From NCBI RefSeq assembly GCF_008039615.1, contig NZ_VDUZ01000076.1, positions 1 through 35,858 on the forward strand: 35,858 nt of DNA, written 5' to 3'. This document shows, piece after piece, positions 23,582 to 31,876 of this stretch (positions within the stretch are counted from its first letter, which is position 1; every line of letters starts with the position of its first letter). This DNA comes from Vineibacter terrae (lineage in GTDB: Bacteria > Pseudomonadota > Alphaproteobacteria > Reyranellales > Reyranellaceae). The translations under genes were made by a program, and so were the position numbers. Below the pieces are notes generated by a model. It did no database searches. It saw only the letters and a list, made by a program, of their open reading frames with translations, and was not told the origin of the DNA.

Positions 23582-23998
23582 TCACGCCGTCAGCGCCTCT
23601 GCTTTCTCCACCGTGAGCACGTTCAGCTGCTGCGGGCGGCCATCGCGCGCGGCCCACATGATCGATTGGCCCGCGGCCAGCCCCAGCAGCGCGGTGCCGA
23701 CCGGCGTCAGGATCGAGATGCGACCGGCGGCGATGTCAGCCTGGACCGGGAAGACGAGCCGGGCCCATCGCGGCTCGCTGTCGTCGAGGCTGAAATGCAC
23801 CAGCGACCCCATGCGCACGACGTCGGGTGGCATCACTGCGGTGTCCACGACACGCGCGCGATCGAGCTCGGCAAGCAGCTCGCGGGCGACTTCAGGCGTG
23901 CGGCCCAATGCCGCCCGCGCCAAGCCATTGAGCCGGTCGTAGTCGTCCTCGCTGACGACGATATCGGGCTTCGGCCGATTCAAGCCTTCGTCACGCAT
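23582..23998 (-). CDS. Rnk-like GreA/GreB C-terminal-domain protein, paralogue 2
   Basis: A 138-residue protein with the Rnk architecture: a short helical N-part (VVSEDDYDRLNGLARAAL) and a GreA/GreB C-terminal domain with MGSLVHFSLDD, ARLVFP, ISILTPVGTALLGLAAGQS and IMW. Standard Rnk proteins of E. coli and Pseudomonas are about 136 residues, so length and domain order fit best in this copy. I chose ATG at 23998; ATGs at 24010 and 24085 are possible, and none has a strong Shine-Dalgarno. Binding to RNA polymerase is inferred from the family. Confidence 0.8.
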   Translation of the reverse strand: MRDEGLNRPKPDIVVSEDDYDRLNGLARAALGRTPEVARELLAELDRARVVDTAVMPPDVVRMGSLVHFSLDDSEPRWARLVFPVQADIAAGRISILTPVGTALLGLAAGQSIMWAARDGRPQQLNVLTVEKAEALTA

Positions 23999-24488
23999 CC
24001 TGGTCCCCATGCTGCCGGCAGCCGCTATGGCGCCGCCATCGGCCGGAAAAACCGCAGCCGATCGAACTGTCGATTGGAATGTCAAAAACGGATTTGCCCC
24101 CGGACCCGGAGGCGCTGAGCGGCCGAACCCGGGGGCTACAATCCTGCGATCGGGTTTCCTCGGTGCGTGTACGCGCCGCAGGAAAAGCTCATAGTCATCA
24201 TGTCGTACACCATGACCTTATTTCCTGCATTGTCAACTGCGTCACATGAGGGTCAGCTGCAGTGGCATCGCGCAACCTTGGTGACGGCGACCACCGCTGG
24301 CGTGGTGGTCTTGACATCGGCGGCATCGTCCCTAGCTTGGCGAGATGATCGATTCTCGCCGCCATCATCGACGGGAGCTGCGCCGCTCGAAAGCGGGAGC
24401 GTAGCCCGGACGCGCTCGAGCCCCTCGCTGCGTCCGGGAAAGCGGGGCATGCGCAAGCAATCGATCGGGTCGAGAGCACAGAAGCCCG
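23999..24488. other. 490-base gap with inverted repeat R3
   Basis: No credible gene is seen. A perfect inverted repeat CCCGGACGC (24405-24413) and GCGTCCGGG (24430-24438) is preceded by GTAG and resembles the TAGCCCGGA...TCCGGG dispersed palindromes of alphaproteobacteria. A TTGACA-like box on the minus strand at 24236-24231 points toward paralogue 2 but has no good -10 at 16-18 bases. Confidence 0.5.
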
Positions 24489-24920
24489 TCAAAGGTCGAA
24501 CCGGCCGGCCGCTTCCGGCTGAAAGATGACCTTGAGGAGCGTGTAGCGCCGGATGCAGCCGGCATCGTCCGGCTGCTCGACGCTCTGGCCTTCCGTCAGA
24601 CCAAGCAGTGCGCTGCCTGTGGGCGACAATACCGATTCGCGGCCAAGGACCGGATCGGCGGCGCTGGGAGTCACCAGCGTCACCGTCTGTACCTGCGTCG
24701 TCTGGCGGCTTCGTCCGGTGCGATAGATCACCTTGGAATGGAGCGTGGCGACCTGGCGTGGGATGTCAGCCGGCGCCACGACCACGGCCGCGCGCAAAGC
24801 CTGGCTCAGGCGTCCGGCGGGGGATGCCGGGGCTATCGGGCCGCGCAGCGACGCGCGGTCGATCAGCTCAAGCACGCGGCCGCGGTCGAGGGATGTGACC
24901 AGGATGTTTGCAGACGTCAT
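24489..24920 (-). CDS. Rnk-like GreA/GreB C-terminal-domain protein, paralogue 3
   Basis: A 143-residue protein. The N-terminal part (NILVTSLDRGRVLELIDRA) resembles the Rnk lead helix, and VVVAPADIPRQVATLHSKVIYR and LSPTGSALLGLTEGQSV form the GreA/GreB C-terminal domain shared with the two genes downstream. The ATG at 24920 is chosen because the conserved part starts within a few residues; the ORF continues to 24956. The gene is divergent from speD, with an AT-rich region of about 200 bases between them that may hold promoters for both. Confidence 0.75.
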   Translation of the reverse strand: MTSANILVTSLDRGRVLELIDRASLRGPIAPASPAGRLSQALRAAVVVAPADIPRQVATLHSKVIYRTGRSRQTTQVQTVTLVTPSAADPVLGRESVLSPTGSALLGLTEGQSVEQPDDAGCIRRYTLLKVIFQPEAAGRFDL

Positions 24921-25018
24921 GGTGGACAGTGTCTCTTCCGGTTCACGATGAAGCAATGATATTGACGTTTGGAAATATATTGTGACGATAGTCAGCGCAA
25001 TATCCGAAGTTTATTTCA

Positions 25019-25042
25019 ATATCGTTAGAATATATCGTTAGA
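25019..25042. repeat. Tandem 13-base direct repeat in an AT-rich island
   Basis: ATATCGTTAGA occurs at 25019-25029 and again at 25032-25042, one and a quarter helical turns apart. It lies just upstream of the speD promoter and inside an island (about 24950-25075) that is far more AT-rich than the surrounding DNA. Two identical half-sites at 13-base spacing suggest a regulator or a DNA-bending protein. Confidence 0.55.
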
Positions 25043-25044
25043 GG

Positions 25045-25073
25045 TTGAAATATCTTTTTCAAACTAGTATCTT
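25045..25073 (+). promoter_or_regulatory. Predicted sigma-70 promoter of speD-speE
   Basis: TTGAAA (25045-25050) and TATCTT (25068-25073) are separated by 17 bases. Transcription would start near 25080, giving a leader of about 40 bases before the speD ATG. The leader begins with a perfect seven-base-pair hairpin, TTCCTGC (25079-25085) with GCAGGAA (25089-25095), which may protect or regulate the message. Confidence 0.55.
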
Positions 25074-25120
25074 GGGAATTCCTGCTCGGCAGGAAACATC
25101 TACTGGTTGGAGAGGACGGT

Positions 25121-25606
25121 ATGTCTCAGGACACCCTCTTCCAATTGGGGATGGGCCCAGTCTCACTGAACGCCACCCAAACGGAAGAAGCACACGTTGT
25201 CACCCGCGCCCCGGGAATCGCGGAGCGTGACGACCAAGATTACTTCATCGAGAAAGACGGAATCACGTGCGCCGGCACGCACCTGATCATCGACCTGTTC
25301 GATGCCCGTCGCCTCGACGACATCGACCACGTCGCGCGCACGTTGATTGATTGCGTCGACGCCGCGGGGGCGACGCTTCTTCACATGCATCTGCATCCGT
25401 TCGAGCCCAACGGCGGCATCAGCGGTGTTGCCGTGCTCGCGGAAAGCCACATCTCGATCCATACGTGGCCGGAGCGCGGCTACGCGGCGCTGGATGCGTT
25501 CATGTGCGGCAATGCCCGGCCGGAGCGCTGCGTTGACGTGCTGCGCGCTGCGTTCACGCCGCAGCGTGTCAATGTGCGGGAGATCCTGCGGGGCAGGGGC
25601 GCATGA
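25121..25606 (+). CDS. speD: S-adenosylmethionine decarboxylase proenzyme
   Basis: A pyruvoyl-dependent AdoMet decarboxylase (prokaryotic class 1b) that supplies the aminopropyl donor for spermidine. The self-cleavage motif ESHISIHTWPE has Ser109 as the pyruvoyl precursor, His114 for processing and Cys129 in FMCG; these spacings (+5 and +20) match those in Thermotoga AdoMetDC. The core starts near residue 48 (GITCAGTHLIIDLFD), so about 46 N-terminal residues are extra relative to the usual roughly 120-residue enzyme. GGAGAGG at 25109-25115 supports the ATG at 25121. The stop overlaps the speE start by four bases (ATGA), implying translational coupling. Confidence 0.93.
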   Translation: MSQDTLFQLGMGPVSLNATQTEEAHVVTRAPGIAERDDQDYFIEKDGITCAGTHLIIDLFDARRLDDIDHVARTLIDCVDAAGATLLHMHLHPFEPNGGISGVAVLAESHISIHTWPERGYAALDAFMCGNARPERCVDVLRAAFTPQRVNVREILRGRGA

Positions 25607-26475
25607 TGGCGCGGCGCTGGGTCGCCGAGACGCTGTTCGACGGCGTGCGATTGGCGTTCGAGGCCGATGCCGTGCTGCATGACAGCACCACCGGCCATCA
25701 CCGCCTGGAGCTGATCGAGAACAGCGTCTTCGGCCGCATGCTGCTGCTCGACGGCGCGGTGCAGGTCGCGAGCGCCGATGAGTTCGTCTACCACGAGATG
25801 ATGGCCCACGTGCCGATCATCGCTCACGGTGCTGTGCGCGACGTGCTGATCATTGGTGGCGGCGACGGCGGCCTGGCCGAAGAGGTGCTGAAGCACCGGC
25901 AGGTGGAGTCGGTGCTTCAGGTCGAGATCGACGCGTCCGTCGTCGAGCTGTCGCGGTCGCATTTCGGCATGTTCAACGCGGCAGCCTTCGCCGACCCGCG
26001 CTGGCGCGTCGAGATCGCCGACGGCGCCGCTTTCGTTCGCGGCACGGATCGGCGCTTCGACGTGGTGCTGGTCGATTCGACTGATCCGTCGGACACCAGC
26101 GCCGCCTTGTTCACCGAGGCGTTCTATGCCGATGTCGGCCGCTGCTTGCGGCCCGGCGGCATCGTGGTGGCCCAGTGCGGCGTGCCGTTCCTGCAGGAGG
26201 CCGGCTTCCGCGGCAGCATGCAGGCCTTGGCGCGCGTCTTCGACACGGTGAGCTGCTACATCGCGGCCGTGCCCACCTATTTCGGCGGGCATCTCGCCCT
26301 GGGCTGGGGCAGCCATGGCCGCGCCGCGCTCGATGCCGACGTGGACACTCTGTCCAGGCGCGCGGCCAACGCCTGTCGGGATACGCGCTACTACACGTCC
26401 GAGGTCCACCGCGCAGCCTTCGCGCTGCCGCGCTACATCGACACGGCCCTGAACGAGGCGGTCGCCGCGCGTTGA
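25603..26475 (+). CDS. speE: Spermidine synthase
   Basis: A 290-residue aminopropyltransferase that joins decarboxylated AdoMet to putrescine. It has the substrate block LDGAVQVASADEFVYHEM (49-66), the nucleotide-binding VLIIGGGDGGLAEEVLKH (81-98), VEID (107-110), and VDSTDP with the catalytic Asp in the 150s. All are standard for bacterial SpeE. The start ATG at 25603 overlaps the speD stop. An alternative ATG three bases later is possible. A putrescine-forming decarboxylase is not in the window, so putrescine comes from elsewhere. Confidence 0.93.
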   Translation: MMARRWVAETLFDGVRLAFEADAVLHDSTTGHHRLELIENSVFGRMLLLDGAVQVASADEFVYHEMMAHVPIIAHGAVRDVLIIGGGDGGLAEEVLKHRQVESVLQVEIDASVVELSRSHFGMFNAAAFADPRWRVEIADGAAFVRGTDRRFDVVLVDSTDPSDTSAALFTEAFYADVGRCLRPGGIVVAQCGVPFLQEAGFRGSMQALARVFDTVSCYIAAVPTYFGGHLALGWGSHGRAALDADVDTLSRRAANACRDTRYYTSEVHRAAFALPRYIDTALNEAVAAR

Positions 26476-26493
26476 GCGAGAGGTTGGAGTTTC

Positions 26494-26569
26494 AACCGGA
26501 CCGCGCGGCTGTGGCCGCGCTCTTCGTCAGCGACGTCCACGAGCGTGCCAGGCGGCGCGCGGTCCGGTT
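26494..26569. repeat. Nested palindrome between convergent speE and Ldh2 genes
   Basis: AACCGGACCGCGCG (26494-26507) pairs perfectly with 26556-26569. Overlapping it, GCGCGGC (26503-26509) pairs with GCCGCGC (26514-26520), so two mutually exclusive folds exist. It fills nearly all of the 112 bases between the two converging genes. No T-tract accompanies it. It may act as a bidirectional mRNA 3' end structure or a dispersed palindrome. Confidence 0.7.
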
Positions 26570-26587
26570 CAACTGCTGTCCGCCGCG

Positions 26588-27676
26588 TCAGCGCGTGGCG
26601 GCCTGGATGCGGCGCTCGTCGAGGCCGATGGCACGGGCAGCGCCAATGATGCTGGCCCAGGTATCGTCGGGCAGCGGCACGCCCTCGGCTGTGCGCTTGG
26701 CGCGGGAGCGGATCTCCGGCTCGCCCGGGACCAGCACGTCGACACCGGGCGTGGCCGGCCGGGCGCTTTTCACAGCCTGCGTGTAGCGCGCCACCTCTGG
26801 ATCAAAGAAGCCGGCGGGGTCGACGACCTTGGGGTCGATGTAGAACGAGAACATGCCGTTGGCGAAACGCTGCCCGTCCTGCGTCGCACCGTTGCCGGTC
26901 AGCGCGCCGCCCAGCAGCTCGCACATGAAAGCGAGGCCCGATCCCTTGTGCTCGCCGAAGGCGCGGATGGCGCCCCTGCCGTGGCGATGGATCCGGGGTC
27001 CGTCGGGCGTGTAGTCGCCGTAGAGCAGGTGGGGATCGGCGCTGGGCGCGCCGTCGGGGCCGATCAGGGCGTCGTCCGGGATCTTCTTGCCGCCCTGGCT
27101 TGCGACCAGGACCTTGCCCTCGGCCACGATCGAGGTGGCGAAGTCGAGCACCAGCGGCGGCTGGCCGGGGCGCGGGATGCCGACGCAATAGGGCGCCGTT
27201 GAGAAGCGCCGGTCGACACCGGCATAGGGCGCCACCAGCACGCTGCCGCGCGCATTGACGAAATGCACCGATACCAGCCCTTCAGCGGCGGCCATCTCGG
27301 CGAAGTCGCCGGTACGGCCGGTGTGGCCGGCATTGCGCAAGGTGACGGCGGACAGGCCCGTCTTCTTGCACTTGTCGATTCCGATGCGCACTGCCTGCGG
27401 TCCGACCGTCTGGCCGAAGCCGTATCTGCCGTCGACCACGGCCAGCACCGGCGTGTCGACCACGACATCCACCGTGGCGTCGGCGACGATCGCCTTGTCC
27501 TGCAGCATCTGCAGGTAGCGCGGCACGCGGATCACGCCGTGGCTGTCGTGCCCGGTCAGGTTGGCCTCGACCAGGTACTGGCCGATGCGCGTGCTTTCGG
27601 CGGCGGAGCAGCCGGCCGCCGTGAAGATGTCGCTCACGAAATCCGACAGGGACTGCGCCGGGATGGTCACGGTCAT
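26588..27676 (-). CDS. Ldh2-family NAD(P)-dependent dehydrogenase (malate/L-lactate type)
   Basis: A 362-residue member of the Ldh2/YiaK/ComC family, whose members reduce or oxidise 2-hydroxy acids such as L-lactate, L-malate, ureidoglycolate, 2,3-diketo-L-gulonate and sulfolactate. HDSHGVIRVPRY (43-54) and RNAGHTGRTGDF carry the catalytic histidines and substrate arginines. STAPYCVGIPRPG and EHKGSGLAFMCELL are family blocks. I chose the ATG at 27676 because the protein-like part starts there (MTVTIPAQSLSDFV); the open frame runs to 27907. It is the last gene of the ABC-transporter operon, which suggests a hydroxy-acid or sugar-acid intermediate. Substrate specificity cannot be read. Confidence 0.88.
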   Translation of the reverse strand: MTVTIPAQSLSDFVSDIFTAAGCSAAESTRIGQYLVEANLTGHDSHGVIRVPRYLQMLQDKAIVADATVDVVVDTPVLAVVDGRYGFGQTVGPQAVRIGIDKCKKTGLSAVTLRNAGHTGRTGDFAEMAAAEGLVSVHFVNARGSVLVAPYAGVDRRFSTAPYCVGIPRPGQPPLVLDFATSIVAEGKVLVASQGGKKIPDDALIGPDGAPSADPHLLYGDYTPDGPRIHRHGRGAIRAFGEHKGSGLAFMCELLGGALTGNGATQDGQRFANGMFSFYIDPKVVDPAGFFDPEVARYTQAVKSARPATPGVDVLVPGEPEIRSRAKRTAEGVPLPDDTWASIIGAARAIGLDERRIQAATR

Positions 27677-27691
27677 ATGCGCCTCTATGCT

Positions 27692-27801
27692 GGGAGCGCG
27701 CCACTCCAGTGGCGCACCGGCGCATAGCGCCGGATCTTGGTGCCATCGCCGGCATGAGCCGGCCCTTCGGGCCGGTTGCGCCACTGGAGTGGCGCGCTCC
27801 C
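27692..27801. repeat. Palindromic repeat R2, complete copy
   Basis: A perfect 24-base inverted repeat (27692-27715 with 27778-27801) encloses two smaller hairpins: CCGGCGC 27717-27723 with 27727-27733, and CCGGCCC 27759-27765 with 27769-27775. The same arm plus CCGGCGC module, followed by GATC, occurs at 35805-35858. It lies between the SDR and Ldh2 genes on the operon message. No ORF lies inside it. Confidence 0.85.
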
Positions 27802-27812
27802 GGCAGGATGCC

Positions 27813-28592
27813 TCACTTCTTCCCGGCGCCGACATGCGCCTGCTGCAGGGCCGCGACGTAGCCGCGGTTCCAGGTCGGGGTGATATGCACCTCGTTGATG
27901 CAGACATGCGGCGGCAGGCAGGCGACGTAGCGGATCAGGTCGCCGCAATCCTCGGACTGGACCATCTTGGCGCGGTCTTCCTTGCTGACCGGCACCGGCC
28001 GCTTGTCGAGGATCGGCGTGGCCACCTCACCCGGGCAGACGACACAGGAGCGGATGCCGTTGACGCACTCCTCCATGTTCAAAGAATGGCTCATCGCCAC
28101 GACCGCGTGCTTGGCGGCCGTGTAGGCGGTGCCGCTCAGCGGGCTGACCACCCGGCCGGCCATCGATGCGGTATGGATCAGCACGCCGCCTTTCTGCCGG
28201 CGCATCATGGGCAGCACGGCGGTGGCGCAGTAGAAGGCGCTCGACAGGTTGCCCTCGATCACGAGGTCGATGCCTTCGGGCTTGAGCTGCCGCCAGCTGC
28301 GCTCGGTGATGTTGAGGCCGGCATTGTTGACCAGGATGTCGAGGCGTCCGAAAGCCTTCTCGATATCGGTGGCGATGCGGCCCACGACCGATGCCTTCAT
28401 CAGGTCGCCCGGCCTCACCACGGCCTTGCCGCCGTCGTCCTTGATCGTGGCCGCAGTCTGCTGCAGCGGCTCCTTGCGCCGGCCGGTCAGCACGACGGTG
28501 GCGCCCTCCCGCGCCAGCGCGATCGCCGCTGCCTGGCCGATGCCGCTGCCGGCGCCCGTAACCCAGGCGATTCTGCCTTGCAATGCTCCCAT
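27813..28592 (-). CDS. Short-chain dehydrogenase/reductase (classical SDR)
   Basis: A 259-residue classical SDR. TGAGSGIG (12-19) binds the cofactor, NNAG (89-92) is present, and Asn115, Ser143, Tyr157 and Lys161 form the catalytic tetrad (HTASMAG, YTAAKHA). The ATG at 28592 is preceded by a G-rich run (GAGGGGG) and gives the usual length; the ORF continues to 28697 without meaningful content. It lies 76 bases after the ATPase and 136 bases before the Ldh2 gene, both on the same strand, so it probably oxidises the imported sugar or polyol or a derived alcohol. Substrate unknown. Confidence 0.9.
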   Translation of the reverse strand: MGALQGRIAWVTGAGSGIGQAAAIALAREGATVVLTGRRKEPLQQTAATIKDDGGKAVVRPGDLMKASVVGRIATDIEKAFGRLDILVNNAGLNITERSWRQLKPEGIDLVIEGNLSSAFYCATAVLPMMRRQKGGVLIHTASMAGRVVSPLSGTAYTAAKHAVVAMSHSLNMEECVNGIRSCVVCPGEVATPILDKRPVPVSKEDRAKMVQSEDCGDLIRYVACLPPHVCINEVHITPTWNRGYVAALQQAHVGAGKK

Positions 28593-28668
28593 GACCCCCT
28601 CGCAACCCCAGGTTAGAAACGGCAGCGGCGCCCTCGAGGGGCGCCGCCGGTCTTCTGCGACCTTCTGC

Positions 28669-29769
28669 TCAGAGCACCTTACCGGTGCTGTCGTCAATCA
28701 GGTGCATGTTGGCGAGCTCGGCGGCCAGGCGCATCTTGGCGCCGTCGGCGGCGCCGGCGTTGGGGTTGACGCGGCCGCATATCTCGGTGCCCTCGATCGT
28801 GAAGTAGACCAGGGTCTCCATGCCCATCGGCTCGGTGACGTCGAGCATGACCTCGAAGAGGTGCAGATCGGGCTCGGGGTGACGCGGCTCCTCGCGGATA
28901 TGCTCCGGCCGCAGGCCGACCAGCAGCGAGCTCTTGCCGACATGGGGCTTGTAGCGGGCAGTGCGGCTGGCCGGCACCGGCAGGGAGAGCGTGTCCGACA
29001 GCCGCGCCCGCAGCGCGCCGGCGGCTTCCTCCAGCCTGCACGCGATGAAGTTCATGGCCGGCGAGCCGATAAAGCCGGCCACGAACTTGGTCTGCGGCGT
29101 GTGGTAGAGGTCGTTGGGCGCGCCGACCTGCTCGATGACGCCGCCGTTCATCACCACCACCCGGTCGGCGAGCGTCATGGCCTCGATCTGGTCGTGGGTG
29201 ACGTAGACGGTCGTGGTGCGCACCTTCTGGTGCACCTTCTTGATCTCGGTGCGCATCTGCACGCGCAGCTTGGCGTCGAGGTTCGACAGCGGCTCGTCGA
29301 ACAGGAACACCTTGGGATCGCGCACGATGGCACGGCCCATGGCGACACGCTGCCGCTGGCCGCCGGAGAGCTGCTTGGGCTTGCGTTCCAGCAGCTCGGT
29401 GATGTCGAGGATGCGCGCGGCGTCGTTGACGCGGCGACGGATCTCGTCCCTGGCCACCTTCTTGAGCCGCAGCCCGAAGGACATGTTCTCGAACACGCTC
29501 ATATGCGGATAGAGAGCGTAGTTCTGGAACACCATGGCGATGTCCCGGTCCTTGGGAGGCACATCGTTGACGACGTCGCCGCCGATCGCGATCTCGCCGC
29601 CCGTGATCTCCTCCAATCCGGCGATCATGCGCAAGGTCGTGCTCTTGCCGCAGCCAGAGGGGCCGACCAGGACGATGAATTCCTTGTCGGCGATATCGAG
29701 ATCGATGCCGCGGACAGCCGGCGTCTCGTCGTACATCTTCACGACCTTGCGCAACGTCACCTGTGCCAT
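28669..29769 (-). CDS. CUT1-type ABC transporter ATP-binding protein (UgpC/MalK-like)
   Basis: A 366-residue MalK-type ATPase. Walker [10 protein letters not shown] (36-44), Q-loop Gln82, signature LSGGQ (134-138), Walker B FLFDEP (155-160) and H-loop His192 are intact. The C-terminal roughly 130 residues form the OB-fold regulatory domain with GLRPEHI and NPNAGA. The ATG at 29769 has GGGAGA upstream. It hydrolyses ATP at the inner-membrane face for import through the two permeases encoded just upstream in the operon. The gene ends 76 bases before the SDR. Confidence 0.95.
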   Translation of the reverse strand: MAQVTLRKVVKMYDETPAVRGIDLDIADKEFIVLVGPSGCGKSTTLRMIAGLEEITGGEIAIGGDVVNDVPPKDRDIAMVFQNYALYPHMSVFENMSFGLRLKKVARDEIRRRVNDAARILDITELLERKPKQLSGGQRQRVAMGRAIVRDPKVFLFDEPLSNLDAKLRVQMRTEIKKVHQKVRTTTVYVTHDQIEAMTLADRVVVMNGGVIEQVGAPNDLYHTPQTKFVAGFIGSPAMNFIACRLEEAAGALRARLSDTLSLPVPASRTARYKPHVGKSSLLVGLRPEHIREEPRHPEPDLHLFEVMLDVTEPMGMETLVYFTIEGTEICGRVNPNAGAADGAKMRLAAELANMHLIDDSTGKVL

Positions 29770-29812
29770 GGTGTCTCCCGTGTTGCCTGCTGCGGCGTGG
29801 CGGCCGCCGCGG

Positions 29813-30724
29813 TCAGCCCTTGGTGGCGCCGGCGGTCAGACCGGCGATGTAGTAATCCATCAGGAAGGCGTAGATGATCAAGGGTGGCGCAGCGCCCAGC
29901 AGCGCGCCGGTCATGATCTGGCCCCAGTTGAAGACGTCGCCCTTGATCAGGGTCGTCACGATGCCGACCGGCAGCACGAGCTGGTCGGTCGACGTCGTGA
30001 AGGCGAGCGGATAGAGGAACTGGGCCCACGAGACGGTGAAGGCAAAGATGGTGGCGGCGATGATGCCGGGCAGCGCCACCGGGATGAAGATCTTGGTCAG
30101 CGTCTGGGTCCAGCTGGCGCCGTCGATCAGGGCCGCCTCGTCGAGCTCCTTGGGGATGCTGGCGAAGTAGCCGATCATGATCCAGGTGCAGAACGGCACC
30201 GTGAGCGTCGGATAGAGGATGATCAGAGTCCACCAGCGGTTGATCAGCTCGATGCCGAGTGTTTCGCGGATGAAGGCGAAGGTCTTGAACAGCGGAATGA
30301 ACAGCAGCGTGTCGGGGATCAGGTAGGTGAGGAACACGCCGGTGGCGAGGGTCGCCGAGCCCCAGAACTTCATGCGCGCCAGCGCGAAGGCGGCCAGCAC
30401 GCTGATCACCATGGTGACCGCCACGACGCAGACCGAGACGATCGCCGAGTTGCGGAAGAAGATCAGGTACTGGTTCTGGGTCAGCAGCTCGATGTAGTTG
30501 TCGAGTGTGGGGCTGTAGACCCACCACGGGTTCGTCGCCGCCGAGATCTCCGCGCTGCTCTTCAGCGAGGTGATGAACATGTAGATCGGCGGCGTCAGGA
30601 AGAAGATTGCGAACAGCACGAGGAAGAAGTAGGACCAGCGCAGAGCCCAGCGGCGGCTCTTGCTGATGCTGCCGTATTGCGGGCGCCGCGCTGCTTCGGC
30701 GCCGGAAGCGGTGAGGGCGGTCAT
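29813..30724 (-). CDS. CUT1 ABC permease (MalG/UgpE-like)
   Basis: A 303-residue inner-membrane permease with about six hydrophobic segments, and the EAA coupling motif [12 protein letters not shown]...LPGI that contacts the ATPase. Its ATG at 30724 overlaps the stop of the upstream permease by four bases (ATGA), so the two permeases are translationally coupled. The reading frame runs open to 31387, but this is antisense or overlapping content of the other permease. It is the MalG-type member by its C-terminal ending and position. It forms the import pore with the other permease. Confidence 0.93.
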   Translation of the reverse strand: MTALTASGAEAARRPQYGSISKSRRWALRWSYFFLVLFAIFFLTPPIYMFITSLKSSAEISAATNPWWVYSPTLDNYIELLTQNQYLIFFRNSAIVSVCVVAVTMVISVLAAFALARMKFWGSATLATGVFLTYLIPDTLLFIPLFKTFAFIRETLGIELINRWWTLIILYPTLTVPFCTWIMIGYFASIPKELDEAALIDGASWTQTLTKIFIPVALPGIIAATIFAFTVSWAQFLYPLAFTTSTDQLVLPVGIVTTLIKGDVFNWGQIMTGALLGAAPPLIIYAFLMDYYIAGLTAGATKG

Positions 30725-31653
30725 GCTTCGTTTCCCCGCTGGTTGATGTCGCGCAGGATGAACCAGGCGGCCACCGCCAGGATCGGCACCATGAACAGCG
30801 ACACGCTGGCCCCCAGCGGTATGTCGCCGCTCTCGATGCCGACGCGGAACGCCCACGTCGCGAAGATATGGGTGTAGTCCAGCGGTCCGCCGGCCGTGAG
30901 CACGCGCACGATATCGAAGTTGGCGAATGTCACGATCAGGGAGAACAGCGCCGTGATCGCGATGATGTTGCGCATCATCGGCAGGGTCACGTACCAGATC
31001 CGCTGCCACCAGGTGGCGCCGTCGATCGCAGCCGCCTCGTAGAGCTGCTCGGGCACGGATTTGAGCGCCGCCAGGTACATGATCATGAAGAACGGCGCGC
31101 CGACCCAGATATTGACCAGGATGACCGCGAAGCGGGCCCAGTGGGCGTTGCCGGTCCATGGCACCGGGTCGATCCCGAAGATCGCCAGGATCCAGTTGAA
31201 GGCGCTGTAGGAGGGGTCGAACAGCCACAGCCAGGCGAGCGTGCTCATCGCCGGCGGGATCACCCATGGCACCAGCAGCATGCCGCGCCATTTGCGCTGG
31301 CCCTTGGCTGGTATGTTGTGCACGAAGTGCGCCACTACGAAGCCGATCAGCGCCTTGAAGATCACGGCGGTGATGGCGAAGATGCACGACTGCTTGACCA
31401 CCAGCCAGAACGTCTCGCGCCCGAACAGGAACGAGAAGTTCCCCAAGCCGACGAATCGCTCCATCGACTTGTTCAGGGTCGCCAGGTAGATCGAGTAGAA
31501 GGCCGGGTAGGCCACCAGCAGGCTGATCACGAGGATCAGTGGCAGCGCCATCAGGAAGGCGATGGTCGACTTGCGCTGCATCAGCCGATGCAGGCTCGCC
31601 CGCCCACCGGCACCGACCGCTGTTCCGGCGCGTGGTACCGCAATGTCAGCCAT
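30721..31653 (-). CDS. CUT1 ABC permease (MalF/UgpA-like)
   Basis: A 310-residue permease with about six hydrophobic segments and an N-terminal cytoplasmic basic stretch. The EAA loop is QLYEAAAIDGATWWQRIWYVTLPMM. I chose the ATG at 31653 (MADIAVP) with AGGAGC upstream at good spacing; the ORF start at 31731 falls in repeat DNA. It is separated from the solute-binding protein gene by about 220 bases holding the composite repeat, so its expression relative to the binding protein may be set by that structure. Confidence 0.92.
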   Translation of the reverse strand: MADIAVPRAGTAVGAGGRASLHRLMQRKSTIAFLMALPLILVISLLVAYPAFYSIYLATLNKSMERFVGLGNFSFLFGRETFWLVVKQSCIFAITAVIFKALIGFVVAHFVHNIPAKGQRKWRGMLLVPWVIPPAMSTLAWLWLFDPSYSAFNWILAIFGIDPVPWTGNAHWARFAVILVNIWVGAPFFMIMYLAALKSVPEQLYEAAAIDGATWWQRIWYVTLPMMRNIIAITALFSLIVTFANFDIVRVLTAGGPLDYTHIFATWAFRVGIESGDIPLGASVSLFMVPILAVAAWFILRDINQRGNEA

Positions 31654-31670
31654 GGTTGCTCCTGTTTGTG

Positions 31671-31841
31671 GCCTTCGCCCGGCGAAGGCTTGCGTTGGCG
31701 CGCAAGGCGTATGCTGGTGCCGCGACGCCACCTGTCATCCCGAGCGCAGCGAGGGATCCAGGATTGGCACCTGGATCCCTCGCTGCGCTCGGGATAACGA
31801 TGAGGCCATGCGCGACAGCGCGCACCTTCGCGGGGCGAAGG
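31671..31841. repeat. Composite palindromic block with R1 copy 2
   Basis: At the centre, 31737-31762 pairs perfectly with 31770-31795 (26 bases, loop of 7), with the same GTCATCCCGAGCGCAGCGAG arm as at 2109. On each side is a short palindrome: GCCTTCGCC-C-GGCGAAGGC (31671-31689) and CCTTCGC-GGG-GCGAAGG (31825-31841); CTTGCG/CGCAAG at 31689-31706 adds a further stem. The block fills most of the gap between the binding-protein and permease genes on the operon message. No T-tract is present, so it is not an intrinsic terminator. Confidence 0.75.
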
Positions 31842-31876
31842 ATTGTTGTTGCGTCTGGTAGCGATCGCACCATGCC

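Noticed and set aside
24167-24529. Plus-strand ORF of 120 aa in the gap between Rnk-like genes
   Set aside because: Weak composition, no motif, and no ribosome binding site. It crosses the R3 inverted repeat.
29534-31797. Plus-strand ORFs of 447 and 309 aa antisense to the permeases
   Set aside because: Translations are charged low-complexity sequence; the minus strand encodes typical permeases with EAA loops.
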